Below are positions 1 to 8,915 of a stretch of 64,000 nucleotides of DNA, piece after piece. A program made the translations under genes and the position numbers. The notes below the pieces were generated by a model, which saw only the letters and a list, made by a program, of their open reading frames with translations, did no database searches and was not told the origin of the DNA. Position 1 is the stretch's first letter. Each line of letters begins with the position of its first letter. This DNA is from JAHBNG01 sp039028975 (GTDB lineage: Bacteria; Chloroflexota; Anaerolineae; Caldilineales; Caldilineaceae): assembly GCA_039028975.1 (NCBI GenBank), contig JBCCHB010000002.1:62001-126000 (forward strand). Reading direction: 5' to 3'.

Positions 1-1
1 G

Positions 2-307
2 GGCAATCCCAACGACCCAACCTACTATGAATATATGAAATCGTATTCCCCCTATGATAACTTGGAGGCCAAGGCATATCCCCATATTTTGGCCACGGCG
101 GGACTAAACGATCCCCGTGTACACTATTGGGAGCCTGCTAAATATGTGGCAAAATTACGCACCCTTAAGACCGATAGCAATCGCCTTCTTCTCAAAACCA
201 ATATGGGCGCTGGTCATGGCGGTGCCTCAGGGCGATTTGATTATCTGGAAGAGGTTGCGTTCGATTATGCGTTTATCTTGGATGTCTTAGACCTGACAGA
301 TGTATAG
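2..307 (+). CDS. ptrB: Oligopeptidase B (S9A prolyl oligopeptidase family), C-terminal end only
   Basis: The reading frame is already open at base 2, so only about the last 101 residues of a much larger (about 680-700 aa) serine peptidase are in the window. Oligopeptidase B cuts oligopeptides after basic residues, normally in the cytoplasm. The visible part begins with a GNPNDPTYYEYMKSYSPYDN stretch typical of the family. It carries the catalytic Asp in the AGLNDPRVHYWEP motif and the catalytic His in NMGAGHGGASGR; the nucleophilic Ser would lie upstream of the window. The gene ends eight bases before the convergent MFS gene. The match to S9A oligopeptidase B is strong; whether the rest of the gene is intact cannot be seen. 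Confidence 0.9.
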   Translation, partial: GNPNDPTYYEYMKSYSPYDNLEAKAYPHILATAGLNDPRVHYWEPAKYVAKLRTLKTDSNRLLLKTNMGAGHGGASGRFDYLEEVAFDYAFILDVLDLTDV

Positions 308-314
308 TACATTC

Positions 315-1595
315 CTAGCCTAGTGCAGGCCGTTGGGCAAATTCCCCTCGGGGTACGCGGAAAAGCACCCAAAAGAGTAGCGCACTGAATGTGACCATAG
401 CTGCGCCAACAAGGAAAAGTCCCTGGTAACCTAATATAGGAATGATGAATCCGCCTCCTAATGCCATAGAGGTAAATCCAATACCCATGGCCATGGAGAC
501 GGTCCCTGACATTAGGCCACGCCACTCAGGTGCAACAATCTCCATTTGATAAACGGTGGTCACGGCCCTGGTGATAGAGAGCATGCCAATCACGCCAGCA
601 AAGCCAGCACCGACTGCGGCCCAATGGGGTACCAGCGCCATAAGAACCATACTTGCCGCAATGCCAATGGTGCCAGCCACTGCCACAGGTACCTTGCCCC
701 ACCGCCGAATGAGCATAGGTGAGAAGAGGGCCGTCGGTCCGGCGATGATTTGCCCGATTGCATAGAGCGCCCCAATTCGAGCCGTCGAAACGCTCAAATC
801 CGTATCTAGATAAACATTAAAAAAGGAACGAGTGGCCCCCTCACCAGCCATGCGGAAGAGCGCAGTCACAGCCAGAGCCGCAATCAAAAAATAAGGTGCA
901 GAACTCGTTGGCAAAGAAGATGCTCTCACCTCTGGCGGAGATTCTACTTTCATTCTCTCTGGTTCAACTTCTTCGACCGTCCATAAAGCGAAGAGCGCAG
1001 GGACCAATAGAATGGCCGCAAGGTAAATTGGGTATCGATATGGGACAGGGCTATCAAGTGGCATACCTAACCAAGCTGCTATCATGCCTGGTAGGAGACC
1101 AGCCAACAAATTCCCTGCAAATCCCGCAACGGGGGGAATGGCCACAAGAAGCGCAAAGGCTAAATCTCTATCTTTAGATGTGGTAGTGTTCACCAGATAA
1201 GGGTGGGCATTCACTATGTAAAGAGCAAAGCCTGCCCCATTCAACAGTCGGGTAATGATGATGCCTGTCTCTTGCCAAAGAGGTGGCAAATATTCACATA
1301 AAGGCAGCCCCACCATACTCAGGATAAAGCACCAGACACCTAGTACAACGGCCCGGGTGTGCCCAATACGGCTCCCAATTGCGCCCGCAGGGATGGATGT
1401 CGTAGCAAAGGCTATTGATATGGTGCCATTCGCTAATCCGATAAATTGTGTATCATAGCCCAAGCGCAGCAGATAAAGATTGAGTAATACGCTGATAACA
1501 CCAAAGTAGGCTACCCCAATTATCGCGGAGATAAACAGGTATACGCGCACGCCATGGCTAAAGTGGCGAATCGTTAGCCAAAAGGAATTTTTCAT
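315..1595 (-). CDS. MFS transporter, probable exporter
   Basis: Polytopic membrane protein of about 426 residues, with around 12 hydrophobic segments and the helix 2-3 loop GSRIGHTRAVVLG that resembles the MFS signature. The second half (about residues 230-426) repeats the six-helix pattern after a charged linker (EEVEPERMKVESPPEV). Substrate is not predictable; the family includes drug and metabolite exporters. The frame stays open upstream to an ATG at 1643, but the first 16 residues of that longer version are hydrophilic and neither start has a clear Shine-Dalgarno site. I chose the Met at 1595 because it lies shortly before the first membrane helix. It is transcribed divergently from the lipoprotein gene at 1725 and convergently with the ptrB fragment. 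Confidence 0.8.
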   Translation of the reverse strand: MKNSFWLTIRHFSHGVRVYLFISAIIGVAYFGVISVLLNLYLLRLGYDTQFIGLANGTISIAFATTSIPAGAIGSRIGHTRAVVLGVWCFILSMVGLPLCEYLPPLWQETGIIITRLLNGAGFALYIVNAHPYLVNTTTSKDRDLAFALLVAIPPVAGFAGNLLAGLLPGMIAAWLGMPLDSPVPYRYPIYLAAILLVPALFALWTVEEVEPERMKVESPPEVRASSLPTSSAPYFLIAALAVTALFRMAGEGATRSFFNVYLDTDLSVSTARIGALYAIGQIIAGPTALFSPMLIRRWGKVPVAVAGTIGIAASMVLMALVPHWAAVGAGFAGVIGMLSITRAVTTVYQMEIVAPEWRGLMSGTVSMAMGIGFTSMALGGGFIIPILGYQGLFLVGAAMVTFSALLFWVLFRVPRGEFAQRPALG

Positions 1596-1724
1596 AGACT
1601 TTCTAGGAGATAGACTACTGATATCGGAAAAAAATGATATCATGATAGAATAGTCGATCTAGATTAAAGATACAAATGCTCTTATTACAGCAATTTCAGC
1701 TTATTCGAAAGGTTAGAAGGACGT

Positions 1725-4613
1725 ATGAAAAATAATTCAGGCAAATTCGGGCTTATTTTATCCGCTATCTTGCTCATCCTCCTTTTCAGCGGATGTCAAT
1801 TCACCTTGCTTGATGATGCCTCAATCCAGGCTGCCGCGCCACAGCCGTCAGATAGTCAGCAAGAAGGCAGTGCTGTGGAACCTCACGAGAGTGAAGAACA
1901 GGTGGACACAGCTCAATTGCGGGATCTGAAGATGGCCTCACTTGTTGAACTACAGCCCCCGTCAGATGGCCCTGAACTTTCAGAAGAACAAATCTATGAC
2001 CAGCTCTTGCCATCCATTGCTGTGGTTGAAACGTCATTCGCCTCCACTACAGGTATGTTAATCGAAAACAACTATCTGCTGACCAGCGCCTATGGAATCT
2101 GGCCCTACACGGCTGCTCGGGTCTACTTTGCTGACGGCTCGGAATACCTTAATGTCCCCGTCCATAGTTGGGATCTTGTTGCCGATCTGGCCTTGCTAGG
2201 ACCGATAGATACCGATGTGGAGCCAGTTCCCCTTGTCGATGGCAGCATGTTGCCTGACGGAAGTGCTCTCTATTTAATGGGCTATCCAGCATCAGCCGCT
2301 CTCTTTTCTCAGCCAGTTCTTAAAAGCGGTACCCTCTCTGCTATCCGAATGTGGGACCGGGCTGACTACACCTTTTTTGAGGCTGATTTTACATCCGGTG
2401 ATGCTGAAAACGATGTTGAAAGTGATGCCTCGAATAGACAGAGTTTGCCAAGCGGTCTCTTGGTCTCCAACCAGGGAGATGTGGTAGGAATCACTGCATT
2501 TGATTTCAACAACCTTGGATTGGCTGGCTCCATGTCGGCTATTGTGCCCAAGCTCAATGCCCTTTTAACCTTAGAAGCCAATAGAGAGCCAGAAACAGAG
2601 ACCGAACACGTTTCAACGTTGCAGGATGGCCAAGATTCCCATGTCTACCGCATAGATGCCCCAGTTGGAGAAGTGGTTACTTTGGATGTAGTAGGAGATG
2701 GGGTGCCTCAGCTATTTATGATTGACATCACTGGTACCTATGTCGGTGAGGCAACATTTGATGCCGATGAGATAGTCACAACCTTGACATACACGGTAGA
2801 AGAGGCCCTTCCCTTGCTTGTAACCATCTACCAGACGCTGGGTGATGAGCATGAATATACATTGCAGAGTTCTCACCCACTGAGTCGCTATTCGGATCCC
2901 GATGACGAGCAGATGTTGGGAATAGGTCAACATGCAATGGGTAGCCTTGCCAATACAAGCGATGTTGACTACTTTACTGTTGAACTAAAGGCTGGTGAGC
3001 GTGTTCAGCTCTACGCCGATTCCTTTACGATGATGCCTGAGATTATACTGGATAGCGGGCCGGCTATGAGTGAAGCGCCTACAAACGAAGCTAGTGGACA
3101 AGATGGTGGTACGGGCGGGGATAACAATGGAAACCGCATCGGCCAGAGTTCTGAACTCTCATTTGAAGCACCAGAGGATGGGGTCTACCGCTTCAGGCTT
3201 GAGAGTGCAATATTTGGCCACGTGGGTGGCTATCTTCTCTCGGTAACTGGTGAAACAATGCGTGCTGCCGCGGCAACGACAGCGGATGGAGTAAGTGGCT
3301 CTGCTGGCGCAGATGGCGACACAAATGGTAACACTGATGACCAGGCCCAAGCCGAGGAAAGCGTTCAGGAAGCAGAACCTCGAGCTACGGAAGGTGAATT
3401 GGGTGAAATCGATCCCTATAACGAGTCCCTCTCTACTCGGTTTGGTTCCATGGCCTGGTACGAAAGCGAAGAGTATGGCTTCGGCTTTATGCGCCCTGAG
3501 GAATGGCTTGAAAGCTCTGGCGATGACTGTAACTCGCCAGGTGCCACGGCTTGTTTTATCGGTGGCGCACTCGGCATGATCGTTATAGAAGAAGATCTTG
3601 GTGCTTTGCCAAGAGGGGAACAAAATCGAGATGGGTACATCAATCTACTCTGGACTCTATTTGAGGAGAATCCAGCCATTGAGGTCACAACATTTGGGGA
3701 ATCTCGGTCCCTGCAACAACTCCCCCTAGATAGATTTGTCATGACCTCTGAAGATGGTGAGATTACCATTGACCGCTTGATATTCGTAGATGAAGAGAAC
3801 CGTGTCGCCTTTAACTTGACCATTGCCACGTCGACAGAGATCTATGTTGAGGTCGATACGTTTGTGGACTTTGTTCACGATTCATTCCGTTTTTGGGAGA
3901 CCGATGCTCGCTCAGCCAGTGCGGCATATTATTTGGATCAGGGCATGTTCCTTTCGTCAACAGAGCAGGATGCTGAGGCCCTTGACGCACTGACCCAAGC
4001 CATTGAACTGGATTCAACGCTGGTGCCGGCCTATCAATGGCGAACGGGCATCTATCAACGCCAGGGAGATTCAGATGCAGCTCTGGCTGACCTGGATCGA
4101 CTTGTCGAGTTGGAACCGCGAGAGTCAGGTCATCTCTATTCCCGTGCTGTCTTCTACTATGATGTAGGTGACCTAGAGCTTGCGCTCAATGATATGGATA
4201 CAGCCGTAGATGTAGATCCTGAAAACCCCGAAAATTACAATATGAGAGCACTCATCTTTGCCGAACAGGGTGATTATGAGCTGGCACTGGCCGAGCTGGA
4301 GATCAGTGAAGAGAAGAATGGCGGGGAATTAGAACCCAACGTGTTGGATACCAGAGGCTTTGTCTATCTGCTCATCGGTGATTTTGAGAAGGCCAAGGAA
4401 GATTATGACGCCATCTTTGATCAAGATATCCGCTTTGCTTATGCACTGGTCGGTGCAGGAATTGCTTACTACAATCTGGGCGAAGTCGACGAAGGCCTGG
4501 ATCTATTAGAGGAAGGCATGGCCGACTTCACGGCGGAGGCTGTGGAAAATCCTGATCCTCAGCTACGCGCCCTGCTGAAATTAGCCGATAAGATTTTAGA
4601 TGCAAACGAATAG
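1725..4613 (+). CDS. Lipoprotein with degenerate trypsin-like domain, PPC-like domains and TPR repeats
   Basis: 962 residues. The N-terminus has a lipoprotein signal (LLFSGC, lipidated Cys24), so the protein should be anchored outside the cytoplasmic membrane. Residues about 95-275 fold-match a trypsin-like/HtrA-type domain: the LLTSAYG motif stands where LTSAHC is expected, so the catalytic His is Tyr123, while Asp154 (ADLALL) and a candidate Ser243 (LPSGLL) remain. Two PPC-like beta-sandwich regions follow (about 285-395 and 400-520), then an acidic Gly/Asn/Asp linker. Next is a PsbP/Mog1-like region beginning WYESEEYGFGFMRPEEW (about 575-730), and four or five TPRs (about 740-945). A good AAGGA site precedes ATG 1725. 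Probably a pseudoprotease scaffold rather than an active enzyme; its function is unknown. Confidence 0.75.
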   Translation: MKNNSGKFGLILSAILLILLFSGCQFTLLDDASIQAAAPQPSDSQQEGSAVEPHESEEQVDTAQLRDLKMASLVELQPPSDGPELSEEQIYDQLLPSIAVVETSFASTTGMLIENNYLLTSAYGIWPYTAARVYFADGSEYLNVPVHSWDLVADLALLGPIDTDVEPVPLVDGSMLPDGSALYLMGYPASAALFSQPVLKSGTLSAIRMWDRADYTFFEADFTSGDAENDVESDASNRQSLPSGLLVSNQGDVVGITAFDFNNLGLAGSMSAIVPKLNALLTLEANREPETETEHVSTLQDGQDSHVYRIDAPVGEVVTLDVVGDGVPQLFMIDITGTYVGEATFDADEIVTTLTYTVEEALPLLVTIYQTLGDEHEYTLQSSHPLSRYSDPDDEQMLGIGQHAMGSLANTSDVDYFTVELKAGERVQLYADSFTMMPEIILDSGPAMSEAPTNEASGQDGGTGGDNNGNRIGQSSELSFEAPEDGVYRFRLESAIFGHVGGYLLSVTGETMRAAAATTADGVSGSAGADGDTNGNTDDQAQAEESVQEAEPRATEGELGEIDPYNESLSTRFGSMAWYESEEYGFGFMRPEEWLESSGDDCNSPGATACFIGGALGMIVIEEDLGALPRGEQNRDGYINLLWTLFEENPAIEVTTFGESRSLQQLPLDRFVMTSEDGEITIDRLIFVDEENRVAFNLTIATSTEIYVEVDTFVDFVHDSFRFWETDARSASAAYYLDQGMFLSSTEQDAEALDALTQAIELDSTLVPAYQWRTGIYQRQGDSDAALADLDRLVELEPRESGHLYSRAVFYYDVGDLELALNDMDTAVDVDPENPENYNMRALIFAEQGDYELALAELEISEEKNGGELEPNVLDTRGFVYLLIGDFEKAKEDYDAIFDQDIRFAYALVGAGIAYYNLGEVDEGLDLLEEGMADFTAEAVENPDPQLRALLKLADKILDANE

Positions 4614-4633
4614 GAGCGCAGTAGGTACCACCC

Positions 4634-4737
4634 GGGTGCCTTTTAGTTTGGGGGCAGGGTTGAAAAAGGGGGCCACAACGTCACCTGACGCGTCTAGGGC
4701 AATCGTTGGGCATCTCGCCCCTAAACTCGGATACACC
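4634..4737. repeat. MITE-like palindromic element C, copy 1
   Basis: About 104 bp with imperfect terminal inverted repeats. The left end GGGTGCCTTTTAGTTTGGGG pairs with a right end whose reverse complement reads GGTGTATCCGAGTTTAGGGG. The left end is nearly identical to the right arm of the element at 42255-42385, so this is a dispersed repeat and not a chance hairpin. It lies between the lipoprotein gene and the uvrB promoter. Confidence 0.55.
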
Positions 4738-4754
4738 GGTACCACTCCAACCGC

Positions 4755-4783
4755 TAGACAAATTGCTGTAAAGACGCTATAAT
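4755..4783 (+). promoter_or_regulatory. uvrB promoter (TAGACA-N17-TATAAT)
   Basis: A -35 box TAGACA (4755-4760), a 17-nt spacer and a consensus -10 box TATAAT (4778-4783) predict transcription starting near 4790, giving a leader of about 80 nt before the uvrB ATG at 4872. It is one of the best sigma70-type promoters in the window. Confidence 0.75.
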
Positions 4784-4792
4784 ACAGTCGAA

Positions 4793-4804
4793 GAACTTAT
4801 GTTC
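4793..4804 (+). promoter_or_regulatory. LexA/SOS box GAAC-TTAT-GTTC
   Basis: A perfect GAAC-N4-GTTC palindrome lies just downstream of the uvrB -10 box, overlapping or next to the predicted transcription start, where a bound repressor would block transcription. GAAC-N4-GTTC is the core of the Gram-positive type LexA (DinR) operator. uvrB is a classical SOS gene, which supports the call. The outer flanking bases do not match the full consensus. Confidence 0.7.
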
Positions 4805-4871
4805 TGCCTTGTTGTCCGTTTCAAATGTTCAACGAGGTAGGACTCTGCTTTTGTTCATCAGAGAGAAACCT

Positions 4872-6884
4872 ATGCCCGATTTCAAAGTCATTAGCGAATT
4901 TGATCCAACTGGCGACCAGCCTGGTGCCATCAGCCAATTGTCTCGGGGAATCCGTGATGGCATGAAACACCAAGTATTGCTTGGCGTAACCGGTTCAGGA
5001 AAGACCTATAGCATGGCCAAGGTCATTGAACAAGTGCAAAGACCAGCCCTGATTCTTGCCCATAACAAGACGTTGGCGGCCCAGCTCTATAGCGAATTTC
5101 GCGAGTTCTTTCCCAATAACGCTGTCGAGTATTTCGTCTCCTATTATGATTATTATCAGCCAGAGGCGTATATTCCGCGCTCAGATACCTATATTGAAAA
5201 AGAGTCCCAGACCAACGATGAGATCGATCGCCTACGTTTGGCCGCCACCCGCGCGCTCTTTAGTCGCCGAGACGTAGTGATTGTGGCATCGGTCTCCTGC
5301 ATCTACGGTCTAGGCAGTCCAGAAGATTATGGTCAGGCTGTCGTCCACATACGGGTAGGCGAAATGATTCGGCGCAACCAAGTTCTCCGTCATCTTGTAG
5401 ACATCTATTATGACCGCAATGACAGCACTCTCCAACGGGGTGCCTTTCGGGTGCGGGGAGATGTGTTAGAGGTGCAGCCAGCGGATAGCGATTTTGCCTA
5501 TCGTATCAGCTTGTGGGGTGATGAGATTGAGCGTATCTGTGAGATCGATACCCTTACGGGTGAGATCTTGGCCGAGCATCAGCAGGTGGATATCTATCCT
5601 GCACGTCACTTTGTTACGCCTATGGAGCAGCTAACCGAGGCGATTGAAGATATTGAAAATGAGATGAACGAGCAGGTAAAGACCTTTGAAGAGCAGGAGA
5701 AGTTGCTAGAAGCCCAGCGGATTCAGCAGCGGGTCAATTACGACTTGGAGATGCTACGGGAGGTGGGCTTCTGCAATGGCATTGAGAACTACAGTCGTCC
5801 ATTGGCTCGTCGTCCTGCTGGGAGTCGACCTTGGACCCTGCTGGATTACTTTCCTGCCGACTGGGTACTCTTTGTAGACGAGAGCCATATGAGCATTCCT
5901 CAGGTTCGGGGCATGTACAACGGAGATAAAGCCCGTAAGAGTGTGCTGGTCGATCATGGCTTTCGGTTACCCAGTGCGCTGGACAATCGGCCCCTGCGTT
6001 TTGAAGAGTTTGAGGCTCAGCTGAACCAAGTCGTCTATGTCAGTGCCACGCCCGGTCCGTATGAGAAAGATTACGGTGAGCAGACCGTAGAGCAGGTCAT
6101 TCGGCCCACAGGATTGCTCGATCCCATTGTGGAAATCCGTCCCACAGAGGGCCAAATCGACGATTTGGTCAAAGAGATTGCTACCCGAGTTGCCCGCGGG
6201 CAGCGAGTCATGGTTACGACCTTAACCAAGCGCATGTCCGAAGATTTGACCGAATATCTGGCCGAACTGAACATCAAAGTCAACTACCTACACTCGGATA
6301 TCCACACCATCGAGCGCGTCGAGATTTTGCGGGACCTGCGCATGGGTGTCTATGATGTAGTCGTCGGGATCAACCTTCTCCGAGAGGGGCTGGATCTACC
6401 CGAAGTCTCCCTAGTGGTCATCCTGGATGCTGACAAAGAAGGATTTCTGCGAAGTGAAAGCGCCTTGATCCAGACCATAGGCCGCGCGGCCCGCCACGTT
6501 GAGGGCAAAGCCATCCTCTATGCCGATAAGATAACCGGATCCATGCAGCGGGCCATCGACGAGACCAACCGTCGCCGCGAGATCCAAGAACGTTACAACC
6601 TAGAAAATGACATCACACCCACAGGTATCATCAAGTCAATCCGTGACCTGACGGATCGGGTCAAGATCATGGCCGAATCCAAGGAAGAGTATGTGGTCGG
6701 CGAACCCGAAGAGACACCCGCCATGGATCCGACCATGCTACCGCCCGATGAACTAGCCAAGCTGATCAAGCAGGTTGAGAAAGAGATGAAAGAAGCCGCC
6801 AAGGCCCTGGAGTTTGAGAAGGCTGCTCAGTTGAGAGATCAGCTGATGGAGTTGCGACAGGCTGAGTTGGGGTTGAGAGTGTAG
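4872..6884 (+). CDS. uvrB: UvrABC excinuclease subunit B
   Basis: 670 residues, the usual length for UvrB, the damage-verifying helicase-like subunit of nucleotide excision repair. It loads from UvrA2B complexes onto DNA and recruits UvrC. Visible signatures are Walker A GVTGSGKT (38-45), the beta-hairpin YYDYYQPEAYIP that inserts between the strands, the helicase motif VDESHMS, the motif GINLLREGLDLPEV, the QTIGRAARH motif and a C-terminal UVR domain that binds UvrC (ELAKLIKQVEKEM...). The frame is open upstream to a TTG at 4809, but the ATG at 4872 fits family N-termini. Expression is probably SOS-controlled through the operator at 4793. TcmP follows after 17 nt, so read-through is possible. 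Confidence 0.96.
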   Translation: MPDFKVISEFDPTGDQPGAISQLSRGIRDGMKHQVLLGVTGSGKTYSMAKVIEQVQRPALILAHNKTLAAQLYSEFREFFPNNAVEYFVSYYDYYQPEAYIPRSDTYIEKESQTNDEIDRLRLAATRALFSRRDVVIVASVSCIYGLGSPEDYGQAVVHIRVGEMIRRNQVLRHLVDIYYDRNDSTLQRGAFRVRGDVLEVQPADSDFAYRISLWGDEIERICEIDTLTGEILAEHQQVDIYPARHFVTPMEQLTEAIEDIENEMNEQVKTFEEQEKLLEAQRIQQRVNYDLEMLREVGFCNGIENYSRPLARRPAGSRPWTLLDYFPADWVLFVDESHMSIPQVRGMYNGDKARKSVLVDHGFRLPSALDNRPLRFEEFEAQLNQVVYVSATPGPYEKDYGEQTVEQVIRPTGLLDPIVEIRPTEGQIDDLVKEIATRVARGQRVMVTTLTKRMSEDLTEYLAELNIKVNYLHSDIHTIERVEILRDLRMGVYDVVVGINLLREGLDLPEVSLVVILDADKEGFLRSESALIQTIGRAARHVEGKAILYADKITGSMQRAIDETNRRREIQERYNLENDITPTGIIKSIRDLTDRVKIMAESKEEYVVGEPEETPAMDPTMLPPDELAKLIKQVEKEMKEAAKALEFEKAAQLRDQLMELRQAELGLRV

Positions 6885-6901
6885 GTGAAAGGAATCGTTC
6901 T

Positions 6902-7877
6902 GTGGTATTACATGAATTTGGTGGACGATGGACAGAAGAAAAGCTGGTTAGACTACGAAAATATCTGTATGCATATATGCAGATATTCGAGAAAAACCGC
7001 TGGGCAAGACGATATACAACCTACTATGTCGATGCATTTGCTGGCACTGGCAGTCGAATAGAACAAAACGAAGAAACGACATGGTCGCTATTTGATTCAA
7101 GTGACGAAAATGATGTAGAAAATTTTTATGTTGGCAGTGCAAGAATTGCTCTTGAGATCTCACCACCGTTTGATAATTATGTTTTTGTAGATAGAAATCC
7201 AGAATATGCCCAACAATTAGTACAGCTTCAATCAGAGTTCCCTAGTCGAAGCATTCAAGTTCATAGTGGTGATGCTAATCAATTTCTACAAGGTTGGTGT
7301 AACGACATGGATTGGAGTGCCAGCCGTGCTGTCGTCTTTCTTGATCCTTATGGAATGGCTGTCGATTGGGTAACAATAGAGTCAATTGCAAATACAAAAG
7401 CGATTGATTTATGGATATTACTTCCTATTGGTCAGGCAATCAATCGCATGTTAACCCGCCAGGGACCACCTCAAAGAGCATGGGGAGATAAGCTCACAAA
7501 GTTCTTTGGTACAGAATCCTGGGAACAAGCATTCTATCGCCAAAAGCAGCAGCCGACACTATTCGAGATGGAGGAAAAGTTTGAAAAAGTCGCGAACTTT
7601 GAGAGTATCGGGCGGTTCTTTATAGAGCGTTTGGAGTCCGTATTTGAGAAAGTGTCGCAGAATTCACTAGTACTCAGCGGCTCAAATAGACCCATAGTTA
7701 GAGACTAGTATTTCTACGCCAAATAGCGGCGTCTAACCCTAGGCTTATTTAGGCCATCGTGTACTAGTTCTTTCTAATAGCCGCAATGTTCCTATCTTTG
7801 CGTTATATTTTGCTGCTTCCAATCCTCGTGGAGCACCGACTGCTGTGAATATAGCAAATGATATTTTGAGAAAATAA
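6902..7877 (+). pseudogene. tcmP: TcmP (three-Cys-motif partner) methyltransferase-like gene, C-terminus disrupted
   Basis: Reads from GTG 6902 to a stop at 7706-7708 (268 aa). The N-terminus (WTEEKLVRLRKYLYAYMQIF), the YVDAFAGTGSR loop, VFVDRNP and FLDPYGMAVDW match the three-Cys-motif partner protein family, a Rossmann-fold methyltransferase-like group of unknown substrate. The frame breaks near the expected C-terminus: it ends in SLVLSGSNRPIVRD. A second, shifted frame from about 7743 to a TAA at 7875-7877 encodes VLVLSNSRNVPIFALYFAASNPRG..., the usual TcmP ending, which would stop two bases before the next gene. Between them lies a short palindromic stretch (ACGCC...GGCGT). The gene therefore looks interrupted by a small insertion or duplication, or it encodes a shortened protein. 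Confidence 0.65.
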
Positions 7878-7879
7878 AT

Positions 7880-8626
7880 ATGGCAACCCACTCCCAAATC
7901 GAATGGACTGAAATGACCTGGAATCCTGTAACGGGTTGTAACAAAATCAGCCAAGGATGCAAATATTGCTATGCAGAAAGAATGGCAAAGCGACTAAAAG
8001 CAATGAAGCAGCCCCGCTATCGCAATGGTTTTCAAGTCACTCTTCACGAGGATCTCATTGACAAACCTAGGCGATGGATAAAGTCTCGGGTTGTATTTGT
8101 CAATTCAATGAGCGATCTGTTCCACGAAGATGTGCCATTGGAGTTTATCGAAAAGGTCTTTAACACAATGATAGAGTGCCCTCAACACACGTTTCAGGTC
8201 TTAACTAAACGAGGAAAAAGATTACGCGAACTAGGTTCTTCTCTTCCATGGGCCGACAACATTTGGATGGGTGTCAGCGTTGAGGACAATAAAGTTGTCC
8301 ATCGAATCAAGGATCTTCAAAACGTCCCGGCCAAAGTACGATTTTTATCCTGCGAACCACTAATTGGTCCGCTAGATAATTTGCCGCTGGAAGGAATTCA
8401 CTGGGCCATTGTGGGCGGAGAATCTGGTCCCGGTGCTCGACCTATGGAATCGAACTGGGTGGAATCTATACTAGCCCAATGTCGAGCAAGCGACGTCGCC
8501 TTTTTCTTCAAGCAATGGGGAGGAGTTAGGAAGAAGAGTACTGGGCGCATGTTGCATGGACGAACATACGATGAATTGCCTGTCATGCCTACCCTTTCGT
8601 CATTTCCTAAGTCTGTAATAGTCTAA
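7880..8626 (+). CDS. Three-Cys-motif protein, phage Gp37/Gp68 family (DUF5131)
   Basis: 248 residues. The N-terminal IEWTEMTWNPVTGCNKISQG motif and CKYCYAERMAKR supply three clustered cysteines (Cys-x6-Cys-x2-Cys), the radical-SAM-like signature that names the family. FVNSMSDLFHEDVP, FQVLTKR, GVSVED and SCEPLIGP are further conserved blocks, and WAIVGGESGPGARPM and FFFKQWGG close the domain. The biochemical function is not established. Members are found in phages and accessory islands and are commonly next to TcmP, as here (the original TcmP stop would be 2 nt upstream). Length and motifs are complete, so this partner appears intact although its TcmP neighbour is broken. Confidence 0.88.
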   Translation: MATHSQIEWTEMTWNPVTGCNKISQGCKYCYAERMAKRLKAMKQPRYRNGFQVTLHEDLIDKPRRWIKSRVVFVNSMSDLFHEDVPLEFIEKVFNTMIECPQHTFQVLTKRGKRLRELGSSLPWADNIWMGVSVEDNKVVHRIKDLQNVPAKVRFLSCEPLIGPLDNLPLEGIHWAIVGGESGPGARPMESNWVESILAQCRASDVAFFFKQWGGVRKKSTGRMLHGRTYDELPVMPTLSSFPKSVIV

Positions 8627-8672
8627 ATCATTGCAATTTCTTGAAACAATATCTAAGTATAGGAGACAGATC

Positions 8673-8912
8673 ATGGCAGTAGCAAAAGTTACTATTGATG
8701 GAGATTCGGCAATCGTAACGCTGTCCAGAAGCATTTTAGAGAAGCTTGGCATCAAAGATGGCGAAGAGATCAACGTTATGGTTGAGGATAATACAGTTTT
8801 ATTGAGGTCAATTAGCGAGCAGGAACGCGCTGCACGAATTCAGCAGGCGACTGAAAAAGTCTTCCATAAGTATGACCGTGTTTTTGCTGCCCTTGCCGAA
8901 GGCGCTAAATGA
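8673..8912 (+). CDS. AbrB/MazE-type antitoxin
   Basis: 79 residues. The first 45 form an AbrB/SpoVT swapped-hairpin DNA-binding domain (AKVTIDGDSAIVTLSRSILEK, then LGIKDGEEINVMVED). A charged C-terminal helix (SEQERAARIQQATEKVFHKYDRVF) is the likely toxin-neutralising part. The ATG at 8673 has an AGGAGA site at the right distance and is preferred over a TTG at 8631. The toxin gene starts three bases after the stop, typical of a translationally coupled toxin-antitoxin operon. The complex probably autorepresses its own promoter, as in related systems (inference). Confidence 0.85.
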   Translation: MAVAKVTIDGDSAIVTLSRSILEKLGIKDGEEINVMVEDNTVLLRSISEQERAARIQQATEKVFHKYDRVFAALAEGAK

Positions 8913-8915
8913 AGC

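Noticed and set aside
7709..7760. Integron attC site in the broken TcmP gene
   Set aside because: There is a short palindrome with a TAACCC-like stretch, but no paired core sites or integrase context to support an attC.
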